A model generated the notes under the pieces. The model did no database searches. It was not told the DNA's origin and was given only the letters and a program-made list of their open reading frames with translations. Of a DNA stretch of 5,622 nt, positions 1-5,380 are shown in pieces. The stretch is from Chryseobacterium sp. GTDB lineage: Bacteria > Bacteroidota > Bacteroidia > Flavobacteriales > Weeksellaceae. The stretch covers positions 1 to 5,622 of the forward strand of contig JASLCD010000427.1 in assembly GCA_030146295.1 (NCBI GenBank), read 5' to 3'. Within the stretch, counting starts at the first letter, position 1. Each line of letters starts with the position of its first letter. The position numbers and the translations under genes were made by a program.

Positions 1-457
1 CTAAGCTGCTCTGTAACGAACTTTCCCTGTTAGAAAAATTCGTCGCAAATTCTTCGCCTGTATTTTTTCCGTGTGCTACCAATGAGTTGAACAGAACTTT
101 TTTGCCTTCCAGATCAATAATCCAAAGTCTTTTGGTGTTAGAAGACATAGAAAAATCGCAGATAGTCAATAAATGCGAGTCTTGGGTAAGCAATCCTGCT
201 TTTTTTAAATTTTCATAGCCAGTCAATGCTTTTGAGAACACTTCATAATTCAATTCATGTTCAGGATCAAATGCAATTGATTGGTATAGTGCTTCTGATG
301 AAGATACAGCTGCTGTACTCTTCTCAGATTTCGTTTCAGCTACTTTTTCTGTTTTCGTTGTATTGACATTCTCACTTTTCACCGCCATTCTTGGAGAAAT
401 GTAGAATGAAGTCGTCACCATGTAAACAAGGCCTAATACGCTATAAAATCCTTTCAT
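1..457 (-). CDS. Murein L,D-transpeptidase catalytic-domain family protein (YkuD_2-like), N-terminal part only
   Basis: The frame is open from an ATG at 457-455 to the left edge, giving 152 visible residues with the C-terminus missing. Residues 1-21 form a hydrophobic export signal (MKGFYSVLGLVYMVTTSFYI). A Ser/Thr/Lys/Glu-rich linker covers about 25-55. From about 55 the sequence resembles the Bacteroidota secreted family annotated as murein L,D-transpeptidase catalytic domain (PF13645, YkuD_2): a helical lead-in, then DFSMSSNTKRLWIIDLEGKK at 101-120 and LVAHGKNTGEEFATNFSN at 126-143. By family knowledge such proteins would act on peptidoglycan stem peptides in the periplasm. The catalytic His/Cys region lies beyond the window, so activity cannot be judged; Cys100 is not the expected nucleophile. 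The gene has its own -7 box 30 bp upstream and follows msrB on the same strand after 127 bp, so it is probably transcribed separately. The family call rests on recalled similarity and is fairly secure; the exact reaction is not. Confidence 0.82.
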   Translation of the reverse strand, partial: MKGFYSVLGLVYMVTTSFYISPRMAVKSENVNTTKTEKVAETKSEKSTAAVSSSEALYQSIAFDPEHELNYEVFSKALTGYENLKKAGLLTQDSHLLTICDFSMSSNTKRLWIIDLEGKKVLFNSLVAHGKNTGEEFATNFSNRESSLQSSL

Positions 458-487
458 TCAATAATATGTAAATCCAAATTAGTGGGG

Positions 488-495
488 CAAAATTA
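488..495 (-). promoter_or_regulatory. -7 box upstream of the L,D-transpeptidase-like gene
   Basis: Read on the minus strand, this is TAATTTTG, matching the Bacteroidota sigma-factor -7 consensus TAnnTTTG. It ends 30 bp before the start codon at 457, leaving a leader of about 20-25 nt. I see no good TTTG at the -33 distance, so recognition may rely on an activator, possibly at the direct repeat at 528-560. Confidence 0.5.
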
Positions 496-527
496 TAAAA
501 ACATAATTACCAGGGGGTTATAACTCT

Positions 528-560
528 AAAAAGTTTAACGCTATTTAAGAAACTTTAACG
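528..560. repeat. Two-copy direct repeat, 20-bp period, upstream of the L,D-transpeptidase-like gene
   Basis: The 13-mers at 528-540 and 548-560 match at 11 of 13 positions; both end in TTTAACG (on the minus strand each unit starts CGTTAAA). The 20-bp spacing is close to two helical turns, placing both copies on nearly the same face of the DNA. They lie about 33-65 bp upstream of the -7 box at 488-495, where a regulator could bind. The role is inferred from position only; in such AT-rich DNA a chance repeat is possible. Confidence 0.35.
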
Positions 561-584
561 TCCTGATTCTGTGAATTAAAAGTC

Positions 585-1124
585 TTATTTTTGAGCATCC
601 GCCACAAATTCCAGGCTCACAGAATTCATGCAGTAACGCAATCCTGTAGGTTTCGGACCATCATCAAAAACATGCCCCAGATGGGAATCACATCTTTTGC
701 AAAGCACCTCTACCCTATCCATTCCATAAGACTGGTCTCTTACATAATAGACTCCTTCTTTGTCTGCTTCAAAGAAACTGGGCCAGCCGCAGCTGCTGGA
801 AAATTTGGATGTAGAACGGAAAAGATGATTTCCACACACCGCACAGTAGTAATCTCCTACCTCATCAAACTCGTTGTATTTTCCGGTAAAAGCTCTTTCT
901 GTTGCTGCTTCTCTGGCGATTGCATACAAGTCCGGAGCCAGGATTCTTTTCCATTCATCATTGGAAATATTGAGTTTTGCAGTATCGGTTCTGGAATAGT
1001 ATGGATTGTTTTTTGCTTCTGTATTTTCCATAGGAGAGGTTTTAATAGGTTGATGTTTCTGCGTACATGCCTGCAGAAAAAATAATAAGGTGGCTGAAAC
1101 TAAAAATCTCATCATAAATTTCAT
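585..1124 (-). CDS. msrB: Peptide-methionine (R)-S-oxide reductase MsrB, lipoprotein form
   Basis: This 179-residue protein reduces methionine-R-sulfoxide in oxidised proteins. Residues 1-20 are a lipoprotein signal with lipobox LQAC (Cys20 as lipidation site), so it should be anchored in the envelope rather than cytosolic; the residues after Cys20 (TQKHQ) lack the acidic surface-export pattern, so a periplasm-facing location is likelier. A linker to about 50 precedes the MsrB fold. Visible hallmarks are the zinc pairs Cys94/Cys97 (CAVC) and Cys142/Cys145 (CKRC), the resolving-cysteine motif CGWPSF with Cys112, HLGHVF at 148-153, and the catalytic motif RYCMNS with Cys165. All key residues are present, so it should be active. 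The start at 1124 has an AGGAAAAG stretch just upstream (1126-1133), one of the few Shine-Dalgarno-like sites here; in-frame ATGs at codons 4 and 5 are alternatives. It is divergent from the DUF445 gene and shares a compact promoter region with it. Confidence 0.95.
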   Translation of the reverse strand: MKFMMRFLVSATLLFFLQACTQKHQPIKTSPMENTEAKNNPYYSRTDTAKLNISNDEWKRILAPDLYAIAREAATERAFTGKYNEFDEVGDYYCAVCGNHLFRSTSKFSSSCGWPSFFEADKEGVYYVRDQSYGMDRVEVLCKRCDSHLGHVFDDGPKPTGLRYCMNSVSLEFVADAQK

Positions 1125-1185
1125 TCTTTTCCTGCAAAAGGTTTGAGGTTTAAAAGCTTTTATTAAGATTAAACGGTTTCATAAC

Positions 1186-1202
1186 CAAATTTAGTAAATT
1201 TG
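1186..1202. promoter_or_regulatory. Symmetric divergent promoter core: two back-to-back -7 boxes
   Basis: The sequence CAAATTTA-G-TAAATTTG is a perfect inverted repeat with 8-bp arms around one central G. The right arm (1195-1202, plus) and the left arm (1193-1186, minus) each match TAnnTTTG. The plus box lies 5 bp before the DUF445 start codon; the minus box lies 61 bp before the msrB start codon. Two polymerases could not occupy both at once. No convincing -33 TTTG is visible for either direction. A palindromic operator is an alternative or additional reading. Confidence 0.55.
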
Positions 1203-1207
1203 AGAAT

Positions 1208-2452
1208 ATGAATGACGAAGCAAAAAGAAAACAACTGAGAAAATATAAAGCATTTGCTACAGGATTATTTGTTCTGATGGCTATTATTTTCATTGTTACC
1301 ACTATTCTACAGAAATCCAACAGCTCTCATTGGGTGGGTTACGTAAGGGCTTTTGCCGAAGCTGCTATGGTAGGAGCTTTAGCAGACTGGTTTGCAGTAA
1401 CCGCATTATTCCGTCATCCTCTTGGACTTCCTATTCCTCATACCAACCTGATTGAAAACAGCAAACAACGACTGGGAGACAACCTCGGCAACTTTGTAGT
1501 AGGCAACTTCCTTTCCCCTCAGAATATACGGCCTTACATTCAAAAAATAAAGGTATCCAATTTCGCCGGAGAATGGCTGGGGAAAGAGAAAAACCAGGAA
1601 ATATTACTGAGAAACCTTTCGGATATTGTTCTGGATATTCTCAATAAACTGGATGATTCTACGGTAAGCCAGTTCATTAGCAAAAAGGTATCGGAAATGA
1701 CGGATGACATTAAGCTTAATAAAGTGGTCGGAAACGGAATTCATTATATTCTTGAAAAAAATGACCATCAGAGAATCATTACCAATCTTTCCAAACAAAT
1801 CAAAGAATATATCATTGAGAACGATGAAATGATCAAAGACCGTGTAAAAAAAGGCAGTTACACGTTTATTCCTTCTTTTGTAGATAATAAAATTGCGGAT
1901 AAAATTGCAGACGGGCTGTCTGATTTCTTTAAGGAAATAGAAGAGGATCCAAAGCACGAAGTAAGAGGATTGATTACTCAGAAGATCTATGAGTTTTCTG
2001 TGGATCTGAAAGAAGACCCGAAATGGGACGAGGAGTTTAAAACCATCAAAAACGGACTTCTGAAAAACGACAAACTGGATGAATATTCCAATGACATCTG
2101 GGTCTCTATCAAAAGAACACTGATGAAAGAGCTTCAGGAAGAACATTCCGCATTGAAAAACTACCTTTCTAAAAACCTGGATGAGTTTGCACAAAACTTA
2201 AAGACAGACGAAAATCTTCAGAACAAAATTGATCATTGGGTCCGGGTAACGGCTTATAAGTATATTCTGAAAAATACACATCAATTCGGGAACCTCATTA
2301 GTACCACGGTTGGAAACTGGCAGGGAAAGGAACTCAGTGAAAAGATGGAACTGGAAGTAGGAAAAGACCTTCAGTTTATCCGGGTTAACGGAACACTGGT
2401 TGGCGGCCTGGTCGGGCTCATTATCTACACCATCGCCCATTTCTTCCTCTAA
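1208..2452 (+). CDS. DUF445 (YjiN-like) inner-membrane protein
   Basis: This is a 414-residue member of the DUF445 family (PF04286), of about the usual length (E. coli YjiN is similar). A basic N-terminus (KRKQLRKYK, 6-14) precedes a transmembrane helix at about 16-34. The family signature follows: GALADWFAVTALFRHPLGLP at 56-75, then IPHTNLI and a GDNLGNFVVGNFLSP stretch to about 104. A long, charged, mostly helical middle (about 110-385) contains repeated amphipathic segments. The conserved tail IRVNGTLVGG (391-400) leads into a second membrane helix to residue 414. The likely topology is two terminal anchors with the helical body between them, on a side I cannot determine. The biochemical role is unknown. 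The start codon lies 5 bp after a -7 box, implying a leaderless or nearly leaderless mRNA with no ribosome binding site. The stop lies 26 bp before the next gene, suggesting an operon. Confidence 0.9.
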   Translation: MNDEAKRKQLRKYKAFATGLFVLMAIIFIVTTILQKSNSSHWVGYVRAFAEAAMVGALADWFAVTALFRHPLGLPIPHTNLIENSKQRLGDNLGNFVVGNFLSPQNIRPYIQKIKVSNFAGEWLGKEKNQEILLRNLSDIVLDILNKLDDSTVSQFISKKVSEMTDDIKLNKVVGNGIHYILEKNDHQRIITNLSKQIKEYIIENDEMIKDRVKKGSYTFIPSFVDNKIADKIADGLSDFFKEIEEDPKHEVRGLITQKIYEFSVDLKEDPKWDEEFKTIKNGLLKNDKLDEYSNDIWVSIKRTLMKELQEEHSALKNYLSKNLDEFAQNLKTDENLQNKIDHWVRVTAYKYILKNTHQFGNLISTTVGNWQGKELSEKMELEVGKDLQFIRVNGTLVGGLVGLIIYTIAHFFL

Positions 2453-2478
2453 AAAACTACTCCTAAGATAACCCAACC

Positions 2479-3369
2479 ATGAAAAAAATCTTTACTTTAT
2501 TATTTTCTTTAAGTCTCACATTTTTTTTCTGTCAAAAAATTGAATTCAAGAAAACAATCGATTCTTCCCAGACCTTCACCGGAGAGATCGCAGGTTTACC
2601 CATTACCATGCAGCTCAACTACACAGGCGTCGTAGATTGTGATCAGTATCAGCATTATGTTGACGGATGGTATTATTACGATAAATACAAAAAGAAAATC
2701 CCGCTCACAGGGATATATGATTATTACAGCGACCTGTCATTATATAATTTTGGGACTAAGCATAAGCAAAACTCCAGAATTTTAAAAGAGCAGATCACAT
2801 CCCTGCAAAAAGTAGAAAAAACAAATGAAATAGCACAAAAACTATCTCCTCAGGAATCTATTATATTGGAAAAAATAAGTATGAAAAGTAACCCGATTCC
2901 CGGGATTTTTTCTCTGGGTAAAAAAACGCAGCCCATGCAATTATTTACTGGTAATGTGATGATCTACCGTCTCAATAATTATCTGTTCTTACCCAATAAT
3001 AAGAAAATCAATACTTACGACTTCATTAATAAAGCGGGTGGAAATGAACTTGTTTCCTACTCTTCCGGAGAAAACGGAAACAGAGTTCTGCTTTATTTCG
3101 AGCAGATTTCAAATTTTAATGCCTGCGGGCAATGTGGGGCAAGCGATGGTGAAAAAGGCTACAGAGTCCTCTATTTCACAAAAGACTGGAATTATAAAAA
3201 TTATGAAGAATTCCTGACCGAAAGCTGTTGGGAAAACATCTATGATACAAAAAAAATAAAATCAAAGGACAAAGAAACGATACAATATAAAGTAAGTAAG
3301 TCTTACTCTTCTCCTGCTTATACATTTTTGGTGGATATAAAAAATGCTTCTATTATAAAATCAAAATAA
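2479..3369 (+). CDS. Secreted protein of unknown function
   Basis: I do not recognise a named family for this 296-residue protein. It starts MKKIFTLLFSLSLTFFFCQK: a classical export signal with probable signal peptidase I cleavage before Gln19, as is common in flavobacteria. Cys18 is preceded by Phe residues, so it is a poor lipobox. Residues about 32-92 (TFTGEIAGLPITMQLNYTG, then WYYYDKYKKKIPLTGIYDYY) look like a small beta-rich module seen in assorted secreted Bacteroidota proteins: a short 'inhibit or modify' strand pattern with aromatic strands. The second half has LYFEQISNF at 205-213, CGQC at 216-219 and a further Cys at 250; with Cys54 these could form disulfides. CGQC resembles a redox CxxC, but the surroundings do not look like a thioredoxin fold. 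It lies 26 bp after the DUF445 gene with no separate promoter seen, so it is probably co-transcribed. No Shine-Dalgarno is visible. Confidence 0.82.
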   Translation: MKKIFTLLFSLSLTFFFCQKIEFKKTIDSSQTFTGEIAGLPITMQLNYTGVVDCDQYQHYVDGWYYYDKYKKKIPLTGIYDYYSDLSLYNFGTKHKQNSRILKEQITSLQKVEKTNEIAQKLSPQESIILEKISMKSNPIPGIFSLGKKTQPMQLFTGNVMIYRLNNYLFLPNNKKINTYDFINKAGGNELVSYSSGENGNRVLLYFEQISNFNACGQCGASDGEKGYRVLYFTKDWNYKNYEEFLTESCWENIYDTKKIKSKDKETIQYKVSKSYSSPAYTFLVDIKNASIIKSK

Positions 3370-3370
3370 A

Positions 3371-3396
3371 AAAAGAGAGTGTATAAACTCTCTTTT
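3371..3396. terminator. Bidirectional intrinsic terminator between converging genes
   Basis: A perfect 10-bp stem (AAAAGAGAGT at 3371-3380 with ACTCTCTTTT at 3387-3396) encloses a 6-nt loop. It begins 1 bp after the stop of the secreted-protein gene and ends 7 bp before the pyrD stop. On the minus strand the stem is followed by a T-rich run (TTTTTTTATTTTG counting the stem end); on the plus strand by TTTTCATTTTATT. Both converging transcripts can therefore end here, with the stronger U-tract in the pyrD direction. Confidence 0.8.
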
Positions 3397-3403
3397 CATT
3401 TTA

Positions 3404-4441
3404 TTATCTCGGTAATCTTCCTGCTCTTTTCAGAAGTTCCTTATTGATTTCGTTGATCAGTTCCGGACCTTCATAGATAAATCCTGTGTACAACTGAATA
3501 AGGCTTGCTCCTGCATCTAATTTCTCCATTGCATCTTTTGCAGAATGTATTCCTCCTACTCCAATAATCGGGAATGCTCTGTTGCTTTTATCAGAAAGGT
3601 ATTTGATCATTTTCGTACTTCTTTCTCTGATAGGTTTTCCGCTTAATCCCCCATTTCCTATTTGTTCCAAAACTTCCGGGGAAGTCTTCAGCCCTTCTCT
3701 GTTGACAGAGGTATTGGAAACTACGATACCATCGATCTTTGTTTCTGCAATCAGTTCAATAATTTCGTCTAACTGATTGTTATTAAGATCCGGAGCAATC
3801 TTCAGTAATATGGGTTTTTGTACAGATTTTGACTGGTTTATTTTCTTCACTTCTGTAATCAGCTCGCGCAGATATTCTACATCTTCCAGTTTGGCATGGC
3901 TTCCCACATTCGGGCAGCTTACATTCAGTACAAAGTAATCTACATGGGGATGAAGGCCTTCAAAACAGTCCAGATAATCCTGGGTATAGTTTTCCGGGCT
4001 TGTATCTGTATTTTTTCCGATGTTTCCACCGATGATTATTTTTCCTTTGTTGGATTTCAGTTTTTCAATGGCTGCTTCAAGACCGTCATTATTGAATCCC
4101 ATTCTGTTGATAATTCCGCCATCTTCTATAAGGCGGAACAATCTTTTCTTGGGATTTCCTGCCTGGGCTCTTGGGGTTACGGTTCCAATTTCTACAAATC
4201 CGAAACCTAAATCTCCCAATTCGTTGAACAAAACTGCATTTTTATCAAATCCGGCCGCTAATCCTACAGGATTTTTAAATTTCAATCCGAAAACTTCTCT
4301 TTCCAGACGTTTATCTTCAATAGGTTTTGGGAAAAATAATTTGGTGAAAAATCCAAAATTCTTAAGCATTGAAAATGTAAAGTGATGAACCTCTTCGGGA
4401 TCACATTTGAAAAGAATCGGACGAATAAGCGATTTGTACAT
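3404..4441 (-). CDS. pyrD: Dihydroorotate dehydrogenase, quinone-dependent (class 2) architecture
   Basis: PyrD oxidises dihydroorotate to orotate, the fourth step of de novo pyrimidine synthesis, using FMN and passing electrons to membrane quinone. At 345 residues it has the usual class 2 length, including the N-terminal amphipathic extension (about 1-40, MYKSLIRPILFKCDPEEVHH) that binds membrane and quinone. Barrel motifs in order are NPVGLAAGFDKNA (57-69), EIGTVTPRAQ (84-93), INRMGFNN (111-118), NVSCPN (173-178), Lys214 in LLKIAPD, SNTS (242-245), GGLSGKP (264-270), GVGGI (294-298) and LYTGF (317-321), which cover the substrate and FMN sites. Oddly, Cys176 occupies the position where class 2 enzymes normally carry the catalytic-base serine (SSPN); cysteine there is typical of class 1. 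It has its own -7 box 15 bp upstream and converges on the DUF445 operon at a shared terminator. The start ATG is the only sensible one for a full extension. Confidence 0.95.
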   Translation of the reverse strand: MYKSLIRPILFKCDPEEVHHFTFSMLKNFGFFTKLFFPKPIEDKRLEREVFGLKFKNPVGLAAGFDKNAVLFNELGDLGFGFVEIGTVTPRAQAGNPKKRLFRLIEDGGIINRMGFNNDGLEAAIEKLKSNKGKIIIGGNIGKNTDTSPENYTQDYLDCFEGLHPHVDYFVLNVSCPNVGSHAKLEDVEYLRELITEVKKINQSKSVQKPILLKIAPDLNNNQLDEIIELIAETKIDGIVVSNTSVNREGLKTSPEVLEQIGNGGLSGKPIRERSTKMIKYLSDKSNRAFPIIGVGGIHSAKDAMEKLDAGASLIQLYTGFIYEGPELINEINKELLKRAGRLPR

Positions 4442-4456
4442 TGAAAAAAAGTTTTA

Positions 4457-4464
4457 CAAAAATA
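4457..4464 (-). promoter_or_regulatory. pyrD: -7 box upstream of pyrD
   Basis: Read on the minus strand, this is TATTTTTG, a match to TAnnTTTG, ending 15 bp before the pyrD ATG. The leader would be only about 8-10 nt and consists of A/T-rich sequence without a Shine-Dalgarno site. This leaves no room for a pyrimidine-responsive attenuator or riboswitch after the start point. No clear -33 TTTG is present. Confidence 0.5.
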
Positions 4465-4537
4465 CTCAATTTAAAATTAATGTATGCTTACCCCATGATA
4501 TTTTATCAAAATGCTTTTTATATACATCATCTATAAA

Positions 4538-4552
4538 GGAGGTAAGACCTCC
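4538..4552 (-). terminator. Possible terminator hairpin downstream of truC
   Basis: GGAGGT (4538-4543) and ACCTCC (4547-4552) form a 6-bp GC-rich stem around a 3-nt loop, 11 bp past the truC stop. On the minus strand it is followed by TTTATAG, a weak U-tract. It could end truC transcription before the pyrD promoter. The short stem and poor tract keep the call tentative. Confidence 0.45.
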
Positions 4553-4563
4553 GGTTTAAAAAA

Positions 4564-5259
4564 TTAGGTATAAGAACTCAAATCTAAATTCAGAATATCT
4601 CCTACTCTTTTAAATTCGTCGTTTATAGTTGCATTCAGTGTTATTCTTTCGTCGGTAACGGGATGGTTAAAAACCAATTGATGGGCATGAAGCATCAGTT
4701 TGTTCATATTGAAAGTTTCCAGCCACAGTTTATTTTGCTTATTACATCCATAAGGACGGCATCCCAAAATAGGGTGCAAAATATGTTTAAAATGCTTTCT
4801 CAGCTGATGCATTCTGCCCGTTTCAGGAATAGCTTCTACCAGACAGTAACGCGATGTCTGATGTTTTCCAAAAGCTAAATCTATTTCCGAAGTCTGTAAA
4901 CGATGATAATAGGTAATGGCATTCTGCTGAATCTCGTCCTCATTGATTAAATCATAATCTATCGTCTCTTCTTCTTTTGCCCAGCCCCGAAGAATCGCAA
5001 GGTATTTTTTTTCAACCTGCCGCTGTGCAAACCGGTCACTCATTATTCGCAAAGAATCTTTATCTAGAGTAAACAGCAGAACACCCGAAGTTTTTCTGTC
5101 CAAACGATGCACAGGGTAAACATATTGCCCAATCTGATCCCTCAATTCCTGAATAGCATAGGTATCAGCTTCTCCAGCATAATATGATTTATGAACCAAT
5201 AATCCGCTGGGTTTATTGATGGCAATAAGGTGCTCGTCACGGTAAAGAATTTCTAACAT
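4564..5259 (-). CDS. truC: tRNA pseudouridine synthase of the RluA family, TruC-like (U65)
   Basis: This 231-residue enzyme should isomerise a uridine in tRNA; in E. coli TruC modifies U65 of certain tRNAs. From its first residue it tracks TruC closely: MLEILYRDEHLIAINKPSGL (1-20), LVHKS (21-25), RDQIGQ (40-45), then the catalytic motif HRLDR at 51-55 with Asp54, followed by TSGVLL. Later conserved blocks are KKYLAILRGW (84-93), GRMHQLRKH (148-156), HPILG (162-166) and LMLHAHQL (188-195). There is no S4 domain, as expected for TruC; length is somewhat below E. coli's roughly 260. The frame stays open upstream to an ATG at 5358, but those 33 residues lie in the palindrome and non-conserved DNA, while the chosen ATG starts at the family's own N-terminus and sits 4 bp after a -7 box. 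Residues 167 and 172 are Cys; position 167 is normally the Asp of the HP-hydrophobic-GD motif. Function is secure at family level; the exact tRNA target is inferred. Confidence 0.92.
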   Translation of the reverse strand: MLEILYRDEHLIAINKPSGLLVHKSYYAGEADTYAIQELRDQIGQYVYPVHRLDRKTSGVLLFTLDKDSLRIMSDRFAQRQVEKKYLAILRGWAKEEETIDYDLINEDEIQQNAITYYHRLQTSEIDLAFGKHQTSRYCLVEAIPETGRMHQLRKHFKHILHPILGCRPYGCNKQNKLWLETFNMNKLMLHAHQLVFNHPVTDERITLNATINDEFKRVGDILNLDLSSYT

Positions 5260-5263
5260 TCGG

Positions 5264-5271
5264 CAAAAGTA
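5264..5271 (-). promoter_or_regulatory. truC: -7 box immediately upstream of truC
   Basis: Read on the minus strand, this is TACTTTTG, matching TAnnTTTG. Only 4 bp (CCGA) separate it from the ATG at 5259, so transcription would start at or next to the start codon, giving a leaderless message. This placement also argues against the longer upstream start at 5358. Confidence 0.55.
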
Positions 5272-5307
5272 AAGATTTTCGACTGATATTATATGCTGCC
5301 ATCTTTG

Positions 5308-5342
5308 TAAACCTAACAGGTTTTGAAAACCTGTTAGGTTTA
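5308..5342. repeat. 35-bp perfect palindrome (REP-like intergenic repeat)
   Basis: The 17-nt arm TAAACCTAACAGGTTTT (5308-5324) is followed by a single G and its exact reverse complement (5326-5342). Symmetry breaks at the next base pair on either side. Sequences built on AACCTAACAGGTTTT facing AAAACCTGTTAGGTT are, from memory, common between genes in flavobacterial genomes, so this is probably one copy of a dispersed repeat. It lies 37 bp upstream of the truC -7 box and could fold as a hairpin in either RNA orientation, although no transcript is predicted across it. Confidence 0.8.
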
Positions 5343-5380
5343 GACATTCCTTGATCAATATCCCCGATCTTAGAGAAAAT

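Noticed and set aside
591..1085. A 164-codon plus-strand open frame opposite msrB.
   Set aside because: It is the complement of a clearly conserved MsrB and has no recognisable domain or promoter.
1604..2194. A 196-codon minus-strand open frame inside the DUF445 gene.
   Set aside because: It is antisense to a conserved gene; its Phe/Ile-rich composition comes from reading AT-rich coding DNA backwards.
2496..2535. Lipoprotein reading of the secreted protein with Cys18 as the lipidation site.
   Set aside because: The residues before Cys18 are Phe-Phe-Phe; position -1 of a lipobox should be small (Gly, Ala or Ser), so signal peptidase I cleavage before Gln19 is more likely.
3896..4385. Two overlapping plus-strand open frames opposite pyrD.
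   Set aside because: Both lie antisense to intact pyrD and have no start context or family resemblance.
4535..4563. Plus-strand small gene starting after AAAGGAGGT.
   Set aside because: No start codon lies within useful distance, and the following sequence reaches stops quickly on top of the truC 3' end.
5260..5358. Upstream extension of the truC frame to an ATG at 5358 (33 extra residues).
   Set aside because: The extra residues translate the 35-bp palindrome, do not resemble TruC N-termini, and would require transcription to begin upstream of a -7 box that fits the internal ATG.
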